Assembly: GCA_022575985.1 (NCBI GenBank)
Contig: JAKSXM010000263.1
Span: 13,434,001-13,498,000, forward strand
Length of the DNA stretch: 64,000 nucleotides
Direction of reading: 5' to 3'
Source: Anagrus nilaparvatae
Lineage: Eukaryota > Arthropoda > Insecta > Hymenoptera > Mymaridae
In this document: piece by piece, positions 47,901 to 58,452 of the stretch
How the letters are laid out: the number at the start of each line of letters is the position of its first letter
Position numbering within the stretch: position 1 is the stretch's first letter
Position numbers and translations under genes: made by a program
Notes under the pieces: model-generated
The model's input: the letters and a program-made list of their open reading frames with translations, nothing else
Told to the model about the DNA's origin: nothing
Databases searched by the model: none

Positions 47901-48058
47901 AGCTTTGTAGCCAGCACTTCCGAACTATCGTTTGGGGAGAGGTAACAACTTATATAAGTTGTCTCCCCGCACGTGACCCAAACGTGGCAATTGCCTTTCC
48001 CTTTTTTGGTCAAGGTCGTTTGGGCTCTACCCCGGAGCCATATGGCGCAGCAGCCAGT
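44925..48058 (-). mobile_element. R1-clade LINE family B, 5'-truncated, with poly(A)
   Basis: Minus-strand element whose A tail is the T run ending at 44924. The 3' UTR contains a perfect GCGGGCCTT/AAGGCCCGC hairpin (44968-44986). The ORF runs from the 5' end (48055) to 45212. The 5' end meets (TTA)11 directly. Confidence 0.9.
45212..48055 (-). CDS. Endonuclease-reverse transcriptase of LINE family B (5' partial)
   Basis: The longest ORF of the window, over 930 codons without a stop, open at its 5' end into the truncation point (first internal ATG at 48013). Domains: endonuclease C-terminal half (VILAGDFNARALEWGMP at about residues 50-66, GSDHHYITF at about 130), an Arg-rich linker with NKDPWGLGYKVV, and reverse transcriptase with GKAPGPDGIPAEVL, SYRPLCMLNTIGK, EQYGFREGHSTIDA, LVTLDVKNAFNSARW, GIAQGSVLGPDLWN, LIGYADDVAL (catalytic YADD) and VKYLGVLLD. 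A C-terminal finger CLHCPGEKDTVEHTFFGC follows, ending KKKEEGFLS. It copies RNA into DNA at a nicked target. All reverse transcriptase signature residues are kept, so the insertion is young, but it lacks the endonuclease N-terminus and ORF1. GC content is much higher than its surroundings. Confidence 0.9.
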   Translation of the reverse strand, partial: GCCAIWLRGRAQTTLTKKGKGNCHVWVTCGETTYISCYLSPNDSSEVLATKLASIENTVRTVTGSVILAGDFNARALEWGMPTTNPRGQQVLEMATRCKLVVQNRENRPTYERAGWGASIPDITFATEGASGRIGEWTVMDGYNGSDHHYITFRVLEGTSQRPPYKRRPLGWNVPKMDEDKFEEYLRMESSSVPAWHGEATGPREAEILVKKVTSLLRGACDASMPRRRPWKGRKPVYWWTSEIAELRKECHRTRRRAQRARGRPEAAALSKEHKDAKHRLAKAIRQSKARCLRSLREDVNKDPWGLGYKVVMGKLNRGSDNMMDAVSTERIIGALFPEQPIRENPVEAIPREEVPLFSEDEMVKAIKAMKNGKAPGPDGIPAEVLKRAVKIIPGILLSMFNACLVAGVFPKQWKVARLVLLNKGKGGAPDSPSSYRPLCMLNTIGKVMESMLRARLRRAIEEGGGLSEEQYGFREGHSTIDAIRRVVDTVEAEREKRPAIRKDVLLVTLDVKNAFNSARWDDMIRSLEYDFRIPRYLGNVIKDYLRDRRLLYDTLDGRRQRVLSAGIAQGSVLGPDLWNAFYDGLLRVHLPEGASLIGYADDVALTITGRDMQVTQERLNLVMRQINLWMGEHGLQLAIPKTEIVLLTRRTTISTDIDVNVDDGGNPHTIQAKTSVKYLGVLLDNKLNFWEQFQRSSEKAASIASSLSRLMANIGGPKPGKRRLLMSVVNSVLLYGSEIWADITKFAKYRHKISSVQRQAALRIACAYHTVSLEAIQVVASVIPIDLLALERKYIYDSVEDREVASTRARSSSMGKWQERWKKEEEKNARWTRRLISDLQAWTGRQHGEVDFYLTQFLTGHGYFRAMLKHWHKVATEECLHCPGEKDTVEHTFFGCMRYVEGRPPFPIWRPEKVVPEMLRSSENWNKVAEYVRATLLKKKEEGFLS

Positions 48059-48059
48059 G

Positions 48060-48092
<33 letters not shown>
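48059..48092 (+). repeat. (TTA)11 microsatellite
   Basis: Joins the 5' end of family B to the 3' end of the minus-strand LINE fragment; on the minus strand it reads as the triplet tail of that fragment. Confidence 0.9.
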
Positions 48093-48096
<4 letters not shown>

Positions 48097-48640
48097 AGCT
48101 GTACATAAGTTTACACATATTGGTTACATATACTTATGAAATATATACTACGTTATACAATATGTCCACATGGACTCGTAGTCCGAGCGTGGAACTAGCT
48201 GCTATAGCTGCAAGAATTAACAAACATTACATCTTAATATAATATAAAATATTTTGTTATAAAAAATATATAAAAGTTTTTATTAATTTAATGGTAACTA
48301 TTTAATAGCCTCTTCTGTTTAACATATTTAGCCTCTTTATATTACTTAATCTACTTGATTTTATATAATTCTAATTATTTTTGCTTAACCATAATTTAAT
48401 GTTTTGGATATTGCTTATTTTTTTACTATTATTTACTTTTATTTTTTCTTTCATATCAATAGGCAGCCTATTGAATATTGTTATTGCATTATAAAGGCTA
48501 CTTTTTTGTCCCATTTTTCTTTTTTTACCTATAGGGGTTATTTTTCTAGTTCTATTTTGCTTTAGCTTGTACTTCTCTATTAAATACTGAATTTTACTTT
48601 TAATGACTGTAATATAATATAGATTTTTTACTGATAACAA
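48093..48640 (-). pseudogene. Jockey/CR1-like LINE 3' fragment
   Basis: The minus-strand ORF 48640-48371 (89 codons) has a Lys-rich C-terminus with MGQKSSLYNAITIFNRLP, the usual end of Jockey/CR1-type reverse transcriptases (GxxSxxxxxxxxxNxLP). A 3' UTR of about 270 bp leads to GTGTAAACTTATGTACAGC and the (TAA)n tail. The 5' part is missing. Confidence 0.7.
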
Positions 48641-48832
48641 TTTTCTAATTATATTTTTAATTATATTGATTTTTCTTTATGTAATATATAAAAATAAATA
48701 TGGGTTTAATAAAAATTTCATAATTATATAAATATTTTTATTTTTTATTTACATTAATTTTATTATGAAGTTTTTTTAAATAATATTTTTTAAAAAATAC
48801 AGCTAAAAATATAAAATTATAAAAAAAAAAAA
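48641..48832. other. AT-rich spacer
   Basis: Nothing recognised. Confidence 0.4.
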
Positions 48833-49133
48833 TAAACGGCTCACAAACGGCTCATTTTGGCACAAAAGGTCCATTTTGGCACAAAAGGCTCATTTTGACA
48901 CAAAAGGCTCATTTTGGCACAAAAGGTCCATTATGGCACAAAAGGCTCATTTGGGCACAAAAGGTCCATTTTGGCACAAAAGGCTCATTTGGGCACAAAT
49001 GGCTCATTTTGGCACAAAAGGTTCATTTTGGCACAAAAGGTCCAATTTGGCCCAAAAGGTCCATTTAGTCACAGGGCTCATGCGACAGCGGCGGCAGCGG
49101 CGGCGGTGGTTATAACTTTATAATATATATAGA
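48833..49133 (-). mobile_element. Helitron 5' part with tandem array
   Basis: 5' terminus TCTATATATATTATAAAG on the minus strand at 49133, a GCGGCAGCGGCGGCGG tract (49084-49106), then 12 or so units of about 19-20 bp based on GGCACAAAAGGCTCATTTT (48842-49075). There is no 3' hairpin or CTAG on the left side, so it is a truncated copy. Confidence 0.7.
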
Positions 49134-49458
49134 TATTTTTTATACTTTGTTTAAGTTTAAAATATAAGTAAAAATAGAAAAATCAAATTTTTCATTTTTT
49201 GACTAAATTGCAAATGTTGACTAACACCTCTTTATACTACATACAACCATCTAAAATTATACTAATACACTTTTTTTAGGTTTATTTATCATTTATGTGC
49301 ATATTTTAATACCGATTTTTGAAGCCGATTTTTGGCCACTTTTTTTTTTACTACACTGTGGTACGCCTTACAAGTGATTATAAAAATATACTATCGCAAT
49401 ACTTCAATCACTCTGGGGGGGTTGGCGCGCGGAGCGCGCAGGGGGCGGAGCCCCCTAG
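49134..49458 (+). mobile_element. Helitron 3' part
   Basis: The body matches the 4873-5664 copy in opposite orientation and ends in CACTCTGGGGGGGTTGGCGC, the stem GGGGGCGGAGCCCCC and CTAG (49455-49458) followed by T. The 5' part is missing; it joins the previous fragment head on. Confidence 0.75.
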
Positions 49459-49505
49459 TATATATATATATATATATACTAGGGGGCCTAGTATATATAT
49501 ATATA

Positions 49506-49730
49506 CTAGGGGGCTCCGCCCCCTGCGCGCTCCGCGCGCCAACCCCTGCAGAGTGATTGAAGTATTGCGATAGTATATTTTTATAATCACTTGTAAGGCG
49601 TACCACAGTGTAGTGAAAAAAAAGGGGCCAAAAATCGGCTTCAAAAATCGGTATTAAAATATGCACATAAATGATAAATAAACCTAAAAAAAGTGTATTA
49701 GTATAATTTTAGATGGTTGTATGTATATAT
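49506..49730 (-). mobile_element. Helitron 3' part, opposed to the previous one
   Basis: CTAG at 49506-49509, perfect hairpin GGGGGCTCCGCCCCC, GCGCGCTCCGCGCGCC and then the same body (GTGATTGAAGTATTGCGATAG, GGCGTACCACAGTGTAG) as in the plus-strand copy, up to GATGGTTGTATGTA. It is 3'-to-3' with the copy ending at 49458. The 47 bp between consist of TATATA and two further CTAG sites. Confidence 0.75.
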
Positions 49731-49816
49731 ACATACAATGGTTGTATGTATATATATATATATATACTAGGGTATGTATATATGGTTGTATATGGTTGCA
49801 TATTGATGGTTGTATG

Positions 49817-51908
49817 TATATGGGCATATCCATTACTTTTCATACAAAAGTGTGCGCACCCATGACTCCGATCGGGCTCAAATTTTCAGGGGTGGTTTGA
49901 AGTAATAAAAAACTCAGCCAGCCAAAATTTCAGCCATTTTGCAGGACGGGTTGCCGAGATACAAGCTCTAAAAGGTCCAAAAATAGCTGTTTTTAGCCAA
50001 TTTTCAAAAATTTACTGGGCTTCAAGGATTAGTCCAAAAGACATCCGGTTAGTCTCATTTTTTCCTTTGAACTTTCAACTTTTACCAAAAAAATTTTCAA
50101 AAAGTTTCATGGACTTGATTTTTACTGGCATTGATTAACGTAAGATTTATTTTATCGAAAAATGCTGGTTTTTGAACTTGAATTGTGACTTAGCATCATT
50201 AGTTAAAGATTTTTGGTTGGTCTCATTAAAAGCGTCTAGCAAAGACCTTTCAAATGAGACCTTAAACGTTAAAAAAGCTCATCAGGGACCGGAGATATAA
50301 GCAATTAAAAGTTTGCTGTTTCCGAAAATATCGATTTTTTAACAAATTTAAACGTCTGCAAAATTTTTCTCTGAGCACTTTAAGGGCTGAAAATTTCAGG
50401 GAAGCTTCTTTTAATATTAAAAAAAATTCCCTAAAAATTTGGGCGATGGTATTGGCTTCTGTTCGTAGATATAAGACTCTGAAAATGTGTAATAATTGGA
50501 CCAATATTGGCCAATAAGTGGTTAAGGGGTCAATCAAAAAATTTTTCTTCTTCAATATTCGAATAGCCAGGGAAAAATGAGCTGATTTTAAAAAAAAAAT
50601 TTTTATTTTTGACCGAAAAATAAGCAAGTCATCATCATTTTAAGATTTTTTAAAAAATTTTCTAAAAATCCCAATTTTAGGGTCATTATACAGTATTCTA
50701 ACTTGAAATAATGATAACTCGCTTATTTTTCGGTCTAAAATAAAAATTTTTTTTTTTAAATTGTCGAGTTTTTTCCTGGCTATTCGAATATTTACTAAAA
50801 AGATACTGTTTATATTCAAAAATTATTTTTTTGGGCCAAAAACTACCCTAATACATTGACAAAATAAAGTAAGTTCTAAAGTAATTTGCCAAAAAAAAAT
50901 AATTTTTGCATATAAGAAGTTTTCTTTTTTGTAAATATTCGAATAGTCAGGAAAAAACTCGACAATTTAAAAAAAAAAATTTTTATTTTAGACCGAAAAA
51001 TAAGCGAGTTATCATTATTTCAAGTTAGAATACTGTATAATGACCCTAAAATTGGGATTTTTAGAAAATTTTTTAAAAAATCTTAAAATGATGATGACTT
51101 GCTTATTTTTCGGTCAAAAATAAAAATTTTTTTTTTAAAATCAGCTCATTTTTCCCTGGCTATTCGAATATTGAAGAAGAAAAATTTTTTGATTGACCCC
51201 TTAACCACTTATTGGCCAATATTGGTCCAATTATTACACATTTTCAGAGTCTTATATCTACGAACAGAAGCCAATACCATCGCCCAAATTTTTAGGGAAT
51301 TTTTTTTAATATTAAAAGAAGCTTCCCTGAAATTTTCAGCCCTTAAAGTGCTCAGAGGAAAATTTTGCAGACGTTTAAATTTGTTAAAAAATCGATATTT
51401 TCGGAAACAGCAAACTTTTAATTGCTTATATCTCCGGTCCCTGATGAGCTTTTTTAACGTTTAAGGTCTCATTTGAAAGGTCTTTGCTAGACGCTTTTAA
51501 TGAGACCAACCAAAAATCTTTAACTAATGATGCTAAGTCACAATTCAAGTTCAAAAACCAGCATTTTTCGATAAAATAAATCTTACGTTAATCAATGCCA
51601 GTAAAAATCAACTCCATGAAACTTTTTGAAAATTTTTTTGGTAAAAGTTGAAAGTTCAAGGGAAAAAATGAGACTAACCGGATGTTTTTTGGACTAATCC
51701 TGGAAGCCCAGTAAATTTTTGAAAATTGGCTAAAAACAGCTATTTTTGGACCTTTTAGAGCTTGTATCTCGGTAACCCGTCCTGCAAAATGGCTGAAATT
51801 TTGGCTGGCTGAGTTTTTTACTACTTCAAACCACCCCTGAAAATTTGAGCCCGATCGGAGTCATGGGTGCGCACACTTTTGTATGAAAAGTAATGCATAT
51901 GCCCATAT
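49817..51908. mobile_element. Large near-perfect palindrome (2.09 kb foldback element)
   Basis: TATGGGCATATCCATTAC at 49819 is mirrored by ATGCATATGCCCATA ending at 51907. Arms of about 970 bp (49817 to about 50797 and about 50930 to 51908) match almost base for base, with a loop of about 130 bp centred near 50863. An identical 121-codon ORF appears in both arms (50627-50262 minus, 51099-51464 plus), but it is a low-complexity by-product of the symmetry. No transposase. (TA)n borders both ends and a Helitron 3' end begins 12 bases to the right. A diverged relative of one arm is at 5678. Confidence 0.85.
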
Positions 51909-51919
51909 ATATATATATA

Positions 51920-52303
51920 CTAGGGGGCTCCGCCCCCTGCGCGCTCCGCGCGCCAACCCCCGTAGAGCGTGAACAGTTTTTTAAATATATTATCCTTTTG
52001 GAATATGTTTTTTACTTATATACATCATTTGAACAAAATCATATCACTTTGGTTTAAAATTAAATTAGTTTATAGTAGGTTCATATTATCCAATTATTCC
52101 AAACATTAATGGGCACAAAAGGTCCATTTTGGTACAAAAGGCTCATTTGGGCACAAATGGCTCATTTTGGCACAAAAGGTCCAATTTGGCCCAAAAGGTC
52201 CATTTTGGCACAAAAGGTCCATTTTGGCACAAAAGGTCCATTTTGGCACAAAGGGCTCATGCGACAGCGGCGGCGGCGGTTATAACTTTATAATATATAG
52301 AGA
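51920..52303 (-). mobile_element. Complete non-autonomous Helitron (384 bp)
   Basis: Minus strand: A|TCTCTATATATTATAAAG at 52303, a GCGGCGGCGG tract, an array of about eight GGCACAAAAGGTCCATTTT units (52112-52255), about 120 bp of unique body, GGGGGTTGGCGCGC, the hairpin GGGGGCGGAGCCCCC and CTAG|T at 51920. Both ends and the A/T insertion site are intact, making this the best reference copy in the window. Confidence 0.85.
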
Positions 52304-54299
52304 TAATTGATTCAAAGCACTATTCAATACAAAAAAAAGAAACTCAATCAGTTAAAATCAATAAATAAATCGAAAAATAAAACCAAAATATGATTTTTAA
52401 AATATAAACTCATATTAGTCTGGTTAACAGTAGAAAATAAAAAAAAAATATATGATTAAAAGTTTAAACGCAGCATATATATTTCAGTACTGTAACGAGG
52501 CGACTTTGCGTTACAAGCAATGGGGATGCTTACTGCATGGTGGCGCTAGTGATGAAAGTTATATATATAGATATATCTTTCCCATGTATTTTACGGACCA
52601 GAACGTGATTGGTCAATTTCTTCCCATTTAAAATACATGTGTTTTTCGGACCAATTGGTTTCGGCGCCCTCTGTTTTAGCTTTGGGTATGCATCCCCATT
52701 TTTTTATTATATCCTTTTAATCACTTATACGCGCACACACGCACACGTAAATTTCATAAATTCCAATATATACTTCATTCGAAAACTTGAATGCCGCAGC
52801 CAGGCGTGTAGTAGCAGCATCATCCAGCGCTCGGAAGCCAATGAGCGCCGCGGCCAATGAATGAGAAAAGAAGAAGAAAAGGAAAGCAAGCGAGGAAGAT
52901 TTCCGCTAGCAGAAAGAAAGCAGACAAGTGGTTGACCTCAAAAAGATAGCTACGCATGACTCCGGGTTTGTGAAACAAAAGTCACGTAAAATCAGTCCGG
53001 TTGTCAAGTATACGTACATAAAGTAATTGAGTTATCGATTAAATTTGCCGATTGCAGTGAAATTATAATAGTGCACAAAAAGTAAAATTAATAAGCCTAC
53101 GGGCCAAAAATAAAATAGTGCCGACGTCGGTTTTGAAAAAACGTGCTATTGCCGTTATCAGCGGAATACGCAAACACGATTTTTTTTTTATCATCGATAA
53201 ATTGAAGACTTCCTGGTGACAGTCATTTACAACATCATTGATAATCCGACACAAGTCGCTTCTCCGCCTCAACTCATCTACAAGAAAAGTAAGCCGCCGG
53301 TAACATATATTAATATATATATAAGATGTGCTTCGGAGTTCTTGTGTATGTATGTGCGCGGAATTCTTATAAATTAGACTTACAAGTTTTATATAATATT
53401 AAATTTTCTATAGCCTTAAGAGGAATTATATAATTATATTGTATAAAACAAAATAAAAGAAAGGTAAATCATAAATTCATAAATTATTAATAATTTAGTG
53501 TATTTTTTTAAATTCACGTGCATGTTCACCTCCCCCAATTTTCATATAAGTAAACTCCAAAATCGACCTAGTGAACCCCCTCTACAAAACGAGGAGATTA
53601 GCCTCATGTTGCAGACTAGCCGACGTAAGTAACAGGTAACTTCACCCTTAATTTCATTACTACTAACATTATTAAAATTCACCCGCGCGCGTGCGAGATC
53701 ACTAAAAGGCGCTCAAAAATAAATTTATTAGTGAGATTTGCACACGCTCAAATTAATTAAATTAATTATTTAACCCGAAAATACCCCGTTAAAAAGAGGC
53801 GCTCACAGCGTTTTAGGCACTGGAAGTTAACCTAACCCTTCATAATATTTTTTTTCCATGTTTTAATTTTAACAAAAAGCTTACGCAAAATTTTTTTTTC
53901 CTTTGAAAAATAAATAACTAGCCCACACATAAGGAATATCTTAAATTCAAACAGGTGAACAAAGCGAAATTTTTTTTTTTATATAAAATTAATTAATTAA
54001 AAATATTTTAATTATTAAATTATAAATAATTTTCAAACGAGTTTTAATGTAGTGTGCCGTATGAGTGAAATAGTTCATAGGAAATAAAAATATAAAAACA
54101 TAAAATATTTTAATATACGCTTTAGTTTAGCCTCATATCAACACATTCGTTATACAGAGGTTTCCACTAACAACAAGCGCCTGTAGCTCCGGAACCACAA
54201 TTACTATACTTTCTCAGTTTATTCGGACATACATATAAGAACATGTATCTCTCACTTTCTATTTTTATCTAGAATACTGAGAAAGCTTAACCGTCAATT
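52304..54299. other. Intronic sequence, possible LTR remnant
   Basis: No ORF I trust. TGTAACG (52490-52496) and CGTTACA (52508-52514) form a small palindrome. A TATATATAGATATA box (52560) and an inverted pair AATGGGGATGC/GCATCCCCATT (52519 and 52689) follow, as might occur at an LTR start upstream of the gypsy gag at 55846. No second LTR was found, so this is not called. Confidence 0.3.
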
Positions 54300-54750
54300 A
54301 CGAACCTACCGCTCAATTGCCAGTGAAAAGCGAGGGATAGAAGAAAGGAATGGGAAGGGAAATATGTATAGGAATGGAAACGAATCGCTAATACCAAGGA
54401 GTATTTACACTCTCCCTGATACTACCATTTTTATAAGGGTATGGTTTCTCCCTTGGATAAAGACCGGTAATTTTTAGGGAATCATGTAACCAATTCCGGT
54501 TTACAGTGGCGCGAAAAAACCATAGATGTCAATATGGAGAAAAAACGCCCACTTACATGATATACGGTGGCGCCATGTAGAACCCTCTACATCAACACGC
54601 CACCTGGAGTTCAGCAGCGCGCAACAACAAATTTCATTTATATAAGAATTTGTTATTTTTATATAAATAAAAGTTTGCCGAGACTGGGAATCGATCCCGC
54701 GATCTTTATGTTAAGAAGCGGGAGCGTTACCTCTGAGCTACTGACGCTCC
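54300..54750 (-). mobile_element. tRNA-derived SINE, second copy
   Basis: Minus strand from 54750: TAGCTCAGAGG (A-box-like) and GGGATCGATTCCC (B-box-like) in a tRNA-like head, then the body shared with 27592-27970 (GTGGGCGTTTTTTCTCC, GGTTTTTTCGCGCCACTGT, ACCGGAATTGGT, CATGATTCC, ACCGGTC). The acceptor arm does not pair, so this is not a working tRNA. Confidence 0.65.
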
Positions 54751-55845
54751 TTAAAATATTTTAATAAAAGAAAATAAATAGGAAAAATTAACAAATATTT
54801 TTTTTTTCAATTAATAAATTAACTATAATTAATAATTATTTTTAAATTTTATGTAAAATCCTCATTCTTTTTTATCGCAAATCAAAAAAATTTACGTTTA
54901 AAAAAAACAGTTCTTTACTTTACAAGGGCGTAAAAGACTGAATTTTTGCGAAATGCATAAATGCATAAATTTTCTTTACAAATAATACAAAATTTCATCA
55001 TTTTTATTATTATTTATATATATTATAATTATTTATTTAAAATTTATTATTATTTCATTGTATATTCTTCAATTATTTTCCAAAATTCTATTCCTACTAC
55101 AATATCTCAATATTTCACCCACACCGCTTCAAAGCTTTAACCCAAAGCTCTGTGCCGACAAACTGACATACAATCTCGCTTAATACGATAAATTCCTTTT
55201 GCCAAGGAATTTCCACGCCAACAAAATATACATATACCCATTTAAATAAAATCAACCCTTGAAAACCAAGATAAGAAGAAAATTTTATTCAACATTTAAG
55301 CAAGAATAACTGAAGAATATATTTTTTTTAACGAAAACGAATTCAAGATTTTTAAATATTTTCTTTTCAAGAATTTTTAAGATTTTTTCTCAATATTTTT
55401 TTTCACAAGATCTTCAAGAATTTTCTAGAAATTTTTTTTTTAGGAAATTGCCCCTTGCGCCGCGTTTTCAACAGAAAATAGGCAGTAATTTATATAAAAG
55501 AGTACCCTACTGAAAGTCAGCGGGAAAAATATGAAGAAAAAAAATATATTTTGACCTGCTTCGTATTTTTCATATAAAATTTCCTTTTTTCTCACACATA
55601 CACAGGGAGAAAATATAACTTTTTTTTCTCCCCCACAATTTTAATTTTTTTTTTCTTCGAATATTATTTTTATTAATTTTGAAGATCAAACTCTTTTGTT
55701 TTACAGTCGCTTTTTCTCTAAGGGAAGGGCAAGCATTTTAGGAATCCTAAAATATTATAATTTTTTTTGTTTTATTAATTTATAATGGGTAATTAACGCG
55801 AAAATCAAGTGCAGCCGAGCCGTAAGTCAAATAGAAAACAGACTT
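54751..55845. other. AT-rich sequence, no gene
   Basis: A/T-rich, with runs of T. TTTTTCAAGA/TTCAAGAATTTT words recur around 55340-55430. It leads into the gypsy gag pseudogene and may contain its leader. Confidence 0.4.
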
Positions 55846-58452
55846 ATGAGAATGCCCGAAGTTCAAGAACTAAAAATCACCATAAATAACATGAAATTTT
55901 TAGATCTTATAAAAAAACTTGATGAGTACGGGTTATCATACAAAGGTTCTGTAGACAAAATAAGAGACAGGCTCTTCAGATACGAAATCAAGACAACTGC
56001 AGCCATAGTGCAGACAAGAGGCCAAGCGATTTCATGCCGCCAACGTTACAACATGCTCTGGATATTCCATCGATGGACGAACAAATCAGAAGTTCAACGT
56101 TGAACAGCGATATCAATAGATATGTTTCTGAATTAAATAATGTAAGGCTTAAGAATCCAGCTTAAAGCGCGCCCATTGCTACGATGGCTCAGTACTCTCA
56201 AGCAAACATGACTTATGTCCAAGCCTTAACGCAAAATATAAACGCTTCTAAGTTCTTACGACATCTGCGGCGGCCTCGGGCGTTAACGTAAACAACCCAA
56301 TTACGTCAACGACGGCTGCTGGTTACGTAAAGCCAACAAATTACATAAACCATAGCCATGAAAAACGGAAAATCACCACAAAAATCAGACTGAATTACGA
56401 ACGAACGATAAAATGCCGAGTTCACGTTTGTCATTACCAGTAACTAGATTCACTAAAACTGGCACGCGTAATAGCGATGCATTACGACACGACCGACCAA
56501 GGAGCAACAAGCAGCGGTGTTTACAGACGCCCCACAGCGACACAAACAGTCTGAAATGGGATAACTATGTTGACGGATTTGATCCACAAAGTAATGTATT
56601 AACTAAGACATCAGCAGCAAATACTTGGGGACCTTTACTCCAGAAAAATCAAGTACCAAACTTGGTACCTGGATAAAGACCAGTAGATGAAAGTGATAGC
56701 GGCAGCTTAGCTAGCTTAGAAGAAGATGAGTACAGCAGTTCAGAAATTTCTTCAGATAGCCCAAACAGCTATTCAAAAAGAATTAGCCCGTCTGAAGCAG
56801 CAAAGAGAAGCCTTGCGACATTAAGTAGCGCGGGCAAAAGAAGTAATGGAAGAACTACGTAAAGACAGGACCATAAGCCAACGAGGTAGCTTAGCAGGCT
56901 CTCTCAGCTCGCATACATCCGTTTCCAGGAAAAACTCGTGGGAAAAGAAACAATCGAGAATAGAAAAAGAAAAACTGCAAAAAGAAAATGAGTTTATTGA
57001 GCAGCAACGCTTAGAAATTAAAAAGTATAATAAGCTGAAGTTAACACAAAATAAAACACAAGAGAATAGAAATAAAAATAATATAAGGTCGAAACCCACT
57101 AAAAATAAAAGGCTCGACAAAAATATATTTATGAATTCAACCTTAGAAAATACGGATGAATAGGAAATCGAAGTTATGGCCAGTACGAAGAATTCCTTCA
57201 ATTTAAGCCTATCCAAGCGTACAGAAGCCGGAAAGGTACTCAAAAAGTGGAATCTGAAGTTTAACGGCGATACCAAAAAGGCCGAAGAATTTTTATTCAA
57301 ACTTAAGGATTGCTACGAGACTTCAGGACTCTCTTTTATACAAATGAAGTCCAGCCTAACTTCAATGTTCGAAGATCACGCCATTCTGTGGTACAGAACG
57401 GATCGAGATAGCCTTGAAACGTAGGAAGATTTTGAAACAGCCTTCCGTAACCGTTTCTTTCCATTCATGGAGGATGAGGATTATCTCGAAGAACTTCGAA
57501 CTAGGACACAAGGCAAGAGCAAAAATATGGCCACATTTTTATGTTCTTTCAGGGCAATAGCCGATAAGTTGCCATAACGCAAAAAGTTGGTGGCAATGGC
57601 TCTCAGAGTACTTCACCCAGAATACCAGCGAAGCCTAGAAGCCTATAGGCTAACCAACACAATCACAAGCTTAAACAAATTATTGGACTTAGGCCAAAAG
57701 CTCGAAAAATTAGCCGAAGTCAGAAATAAGTATTCAGCCCTAAAGGCTGATTTAGCATATGACGACAAAACAGTAAAAGCTAAAATAGAGGCTGTCACTG
57801 AAACAGTAAACGCTTCAGTATATATGTCTCAAACCGAAGAAGTGCCAGAAAATACACCTAACAAAGGGAAACGCAAGCCTAGAGGGCGTGGTAAACAAGT
57901 ACAGACGGAAGAGCTGGCAGCATTAACGACCCCTGGGGACAATAATCAACAGCCCTAGCAGAGGCATCAACAGGGAGCTCAGAAGCAGCGTCAGACACAG
58001 CAACAGCGCGTGGGTCAACAGCAGCAGCTTAGATCACAGCCTCAACAACAAACTCAGCCTATAATGCAGCCTGCGGCTTCGCCGCCCATCCATGGTTTCC
58101 CCATATGTTTGCGGACCCCAATTATTTTGCACAAATTATGCCACAATGGAATTAAAGTTCGATTCCAAGCATGCAATTTTTAAGATCGAGAAATAATAAT
58201 AATGTAAATAACTCACAAAATAACGCACGCTGGCCCAAAAGTAATAAGCCGCAATTCCCTGCCCATTGCGTTCTATGCCAAGACACAAACCACAGAACTC
58301 AGCAATGTCCACAGCTAAATAAACGGGATATTTGTTTGCTATGCGGCAAAATAGGAGTCAGATATACCAACTATTCCTGCCCAGTAGTAACACAATATAG
58401 AGCGGGAAACGCTCAGCTAGAGACGGGACAGGCTCCAATGACCTCCATCTAA
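55846..58452 (+). pseudogene. Ty3/gypsy-type gag gene, broken
   Basis: A chain of plus-strand frames. N-terminal part at 55846-56103 (VQELKITINNMKFLDLIKKL, a SAP-like helix pair). A charged coiled-coil Lys/Glu segment at 56846-57163. The capsid domain at 57176-57560: KKWNLKFNGDTKKAEEFLFK, then AILWYRTDRD and, after a stop at 57422-57424, EDFETAFRNRFFPFMEDEDY. The C-terminal capsid helices at 57587-57958. A Gln-rich stretch (57960-58070). Two zinc knuckles at 58270-58380 (CVLCQDTNHRTQQC, CLLCGKIG-...-C). Capsid plus knuckles is the retroelement gag layout. At least four stops or shifts. No protease, reverse transcriptase or integrase follows. A relative of gypsy-like elements active in insects is likely; the exact family is not assigned. 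Confidence 0.8.

Noticed and set aside
46065..47945. Many plus-strand ORFs of 60-115 codons
   Set aside because: Antisense shadows of the minus-strand LINE family B ORF.
50262..51464. Identical 121-codon ORFs in opposite orientation (50627-50262 and 51099-51464)
   Set aside because: They are the two arms of one palindrome. The conservation reflects arm symmetry, not selection on a protein, and no motif is seen.
52490..53290. 5' LTR of the gypsy element
   Set aside because: TGTAACG and TATA-like signals exist, but there is no second LTR, no clear end and no primer binding site that I could identify.
54567..54764. 65-codon ORF
   Set aside because: It crosses the tRNA-like head and body of a SINE; not a gene.
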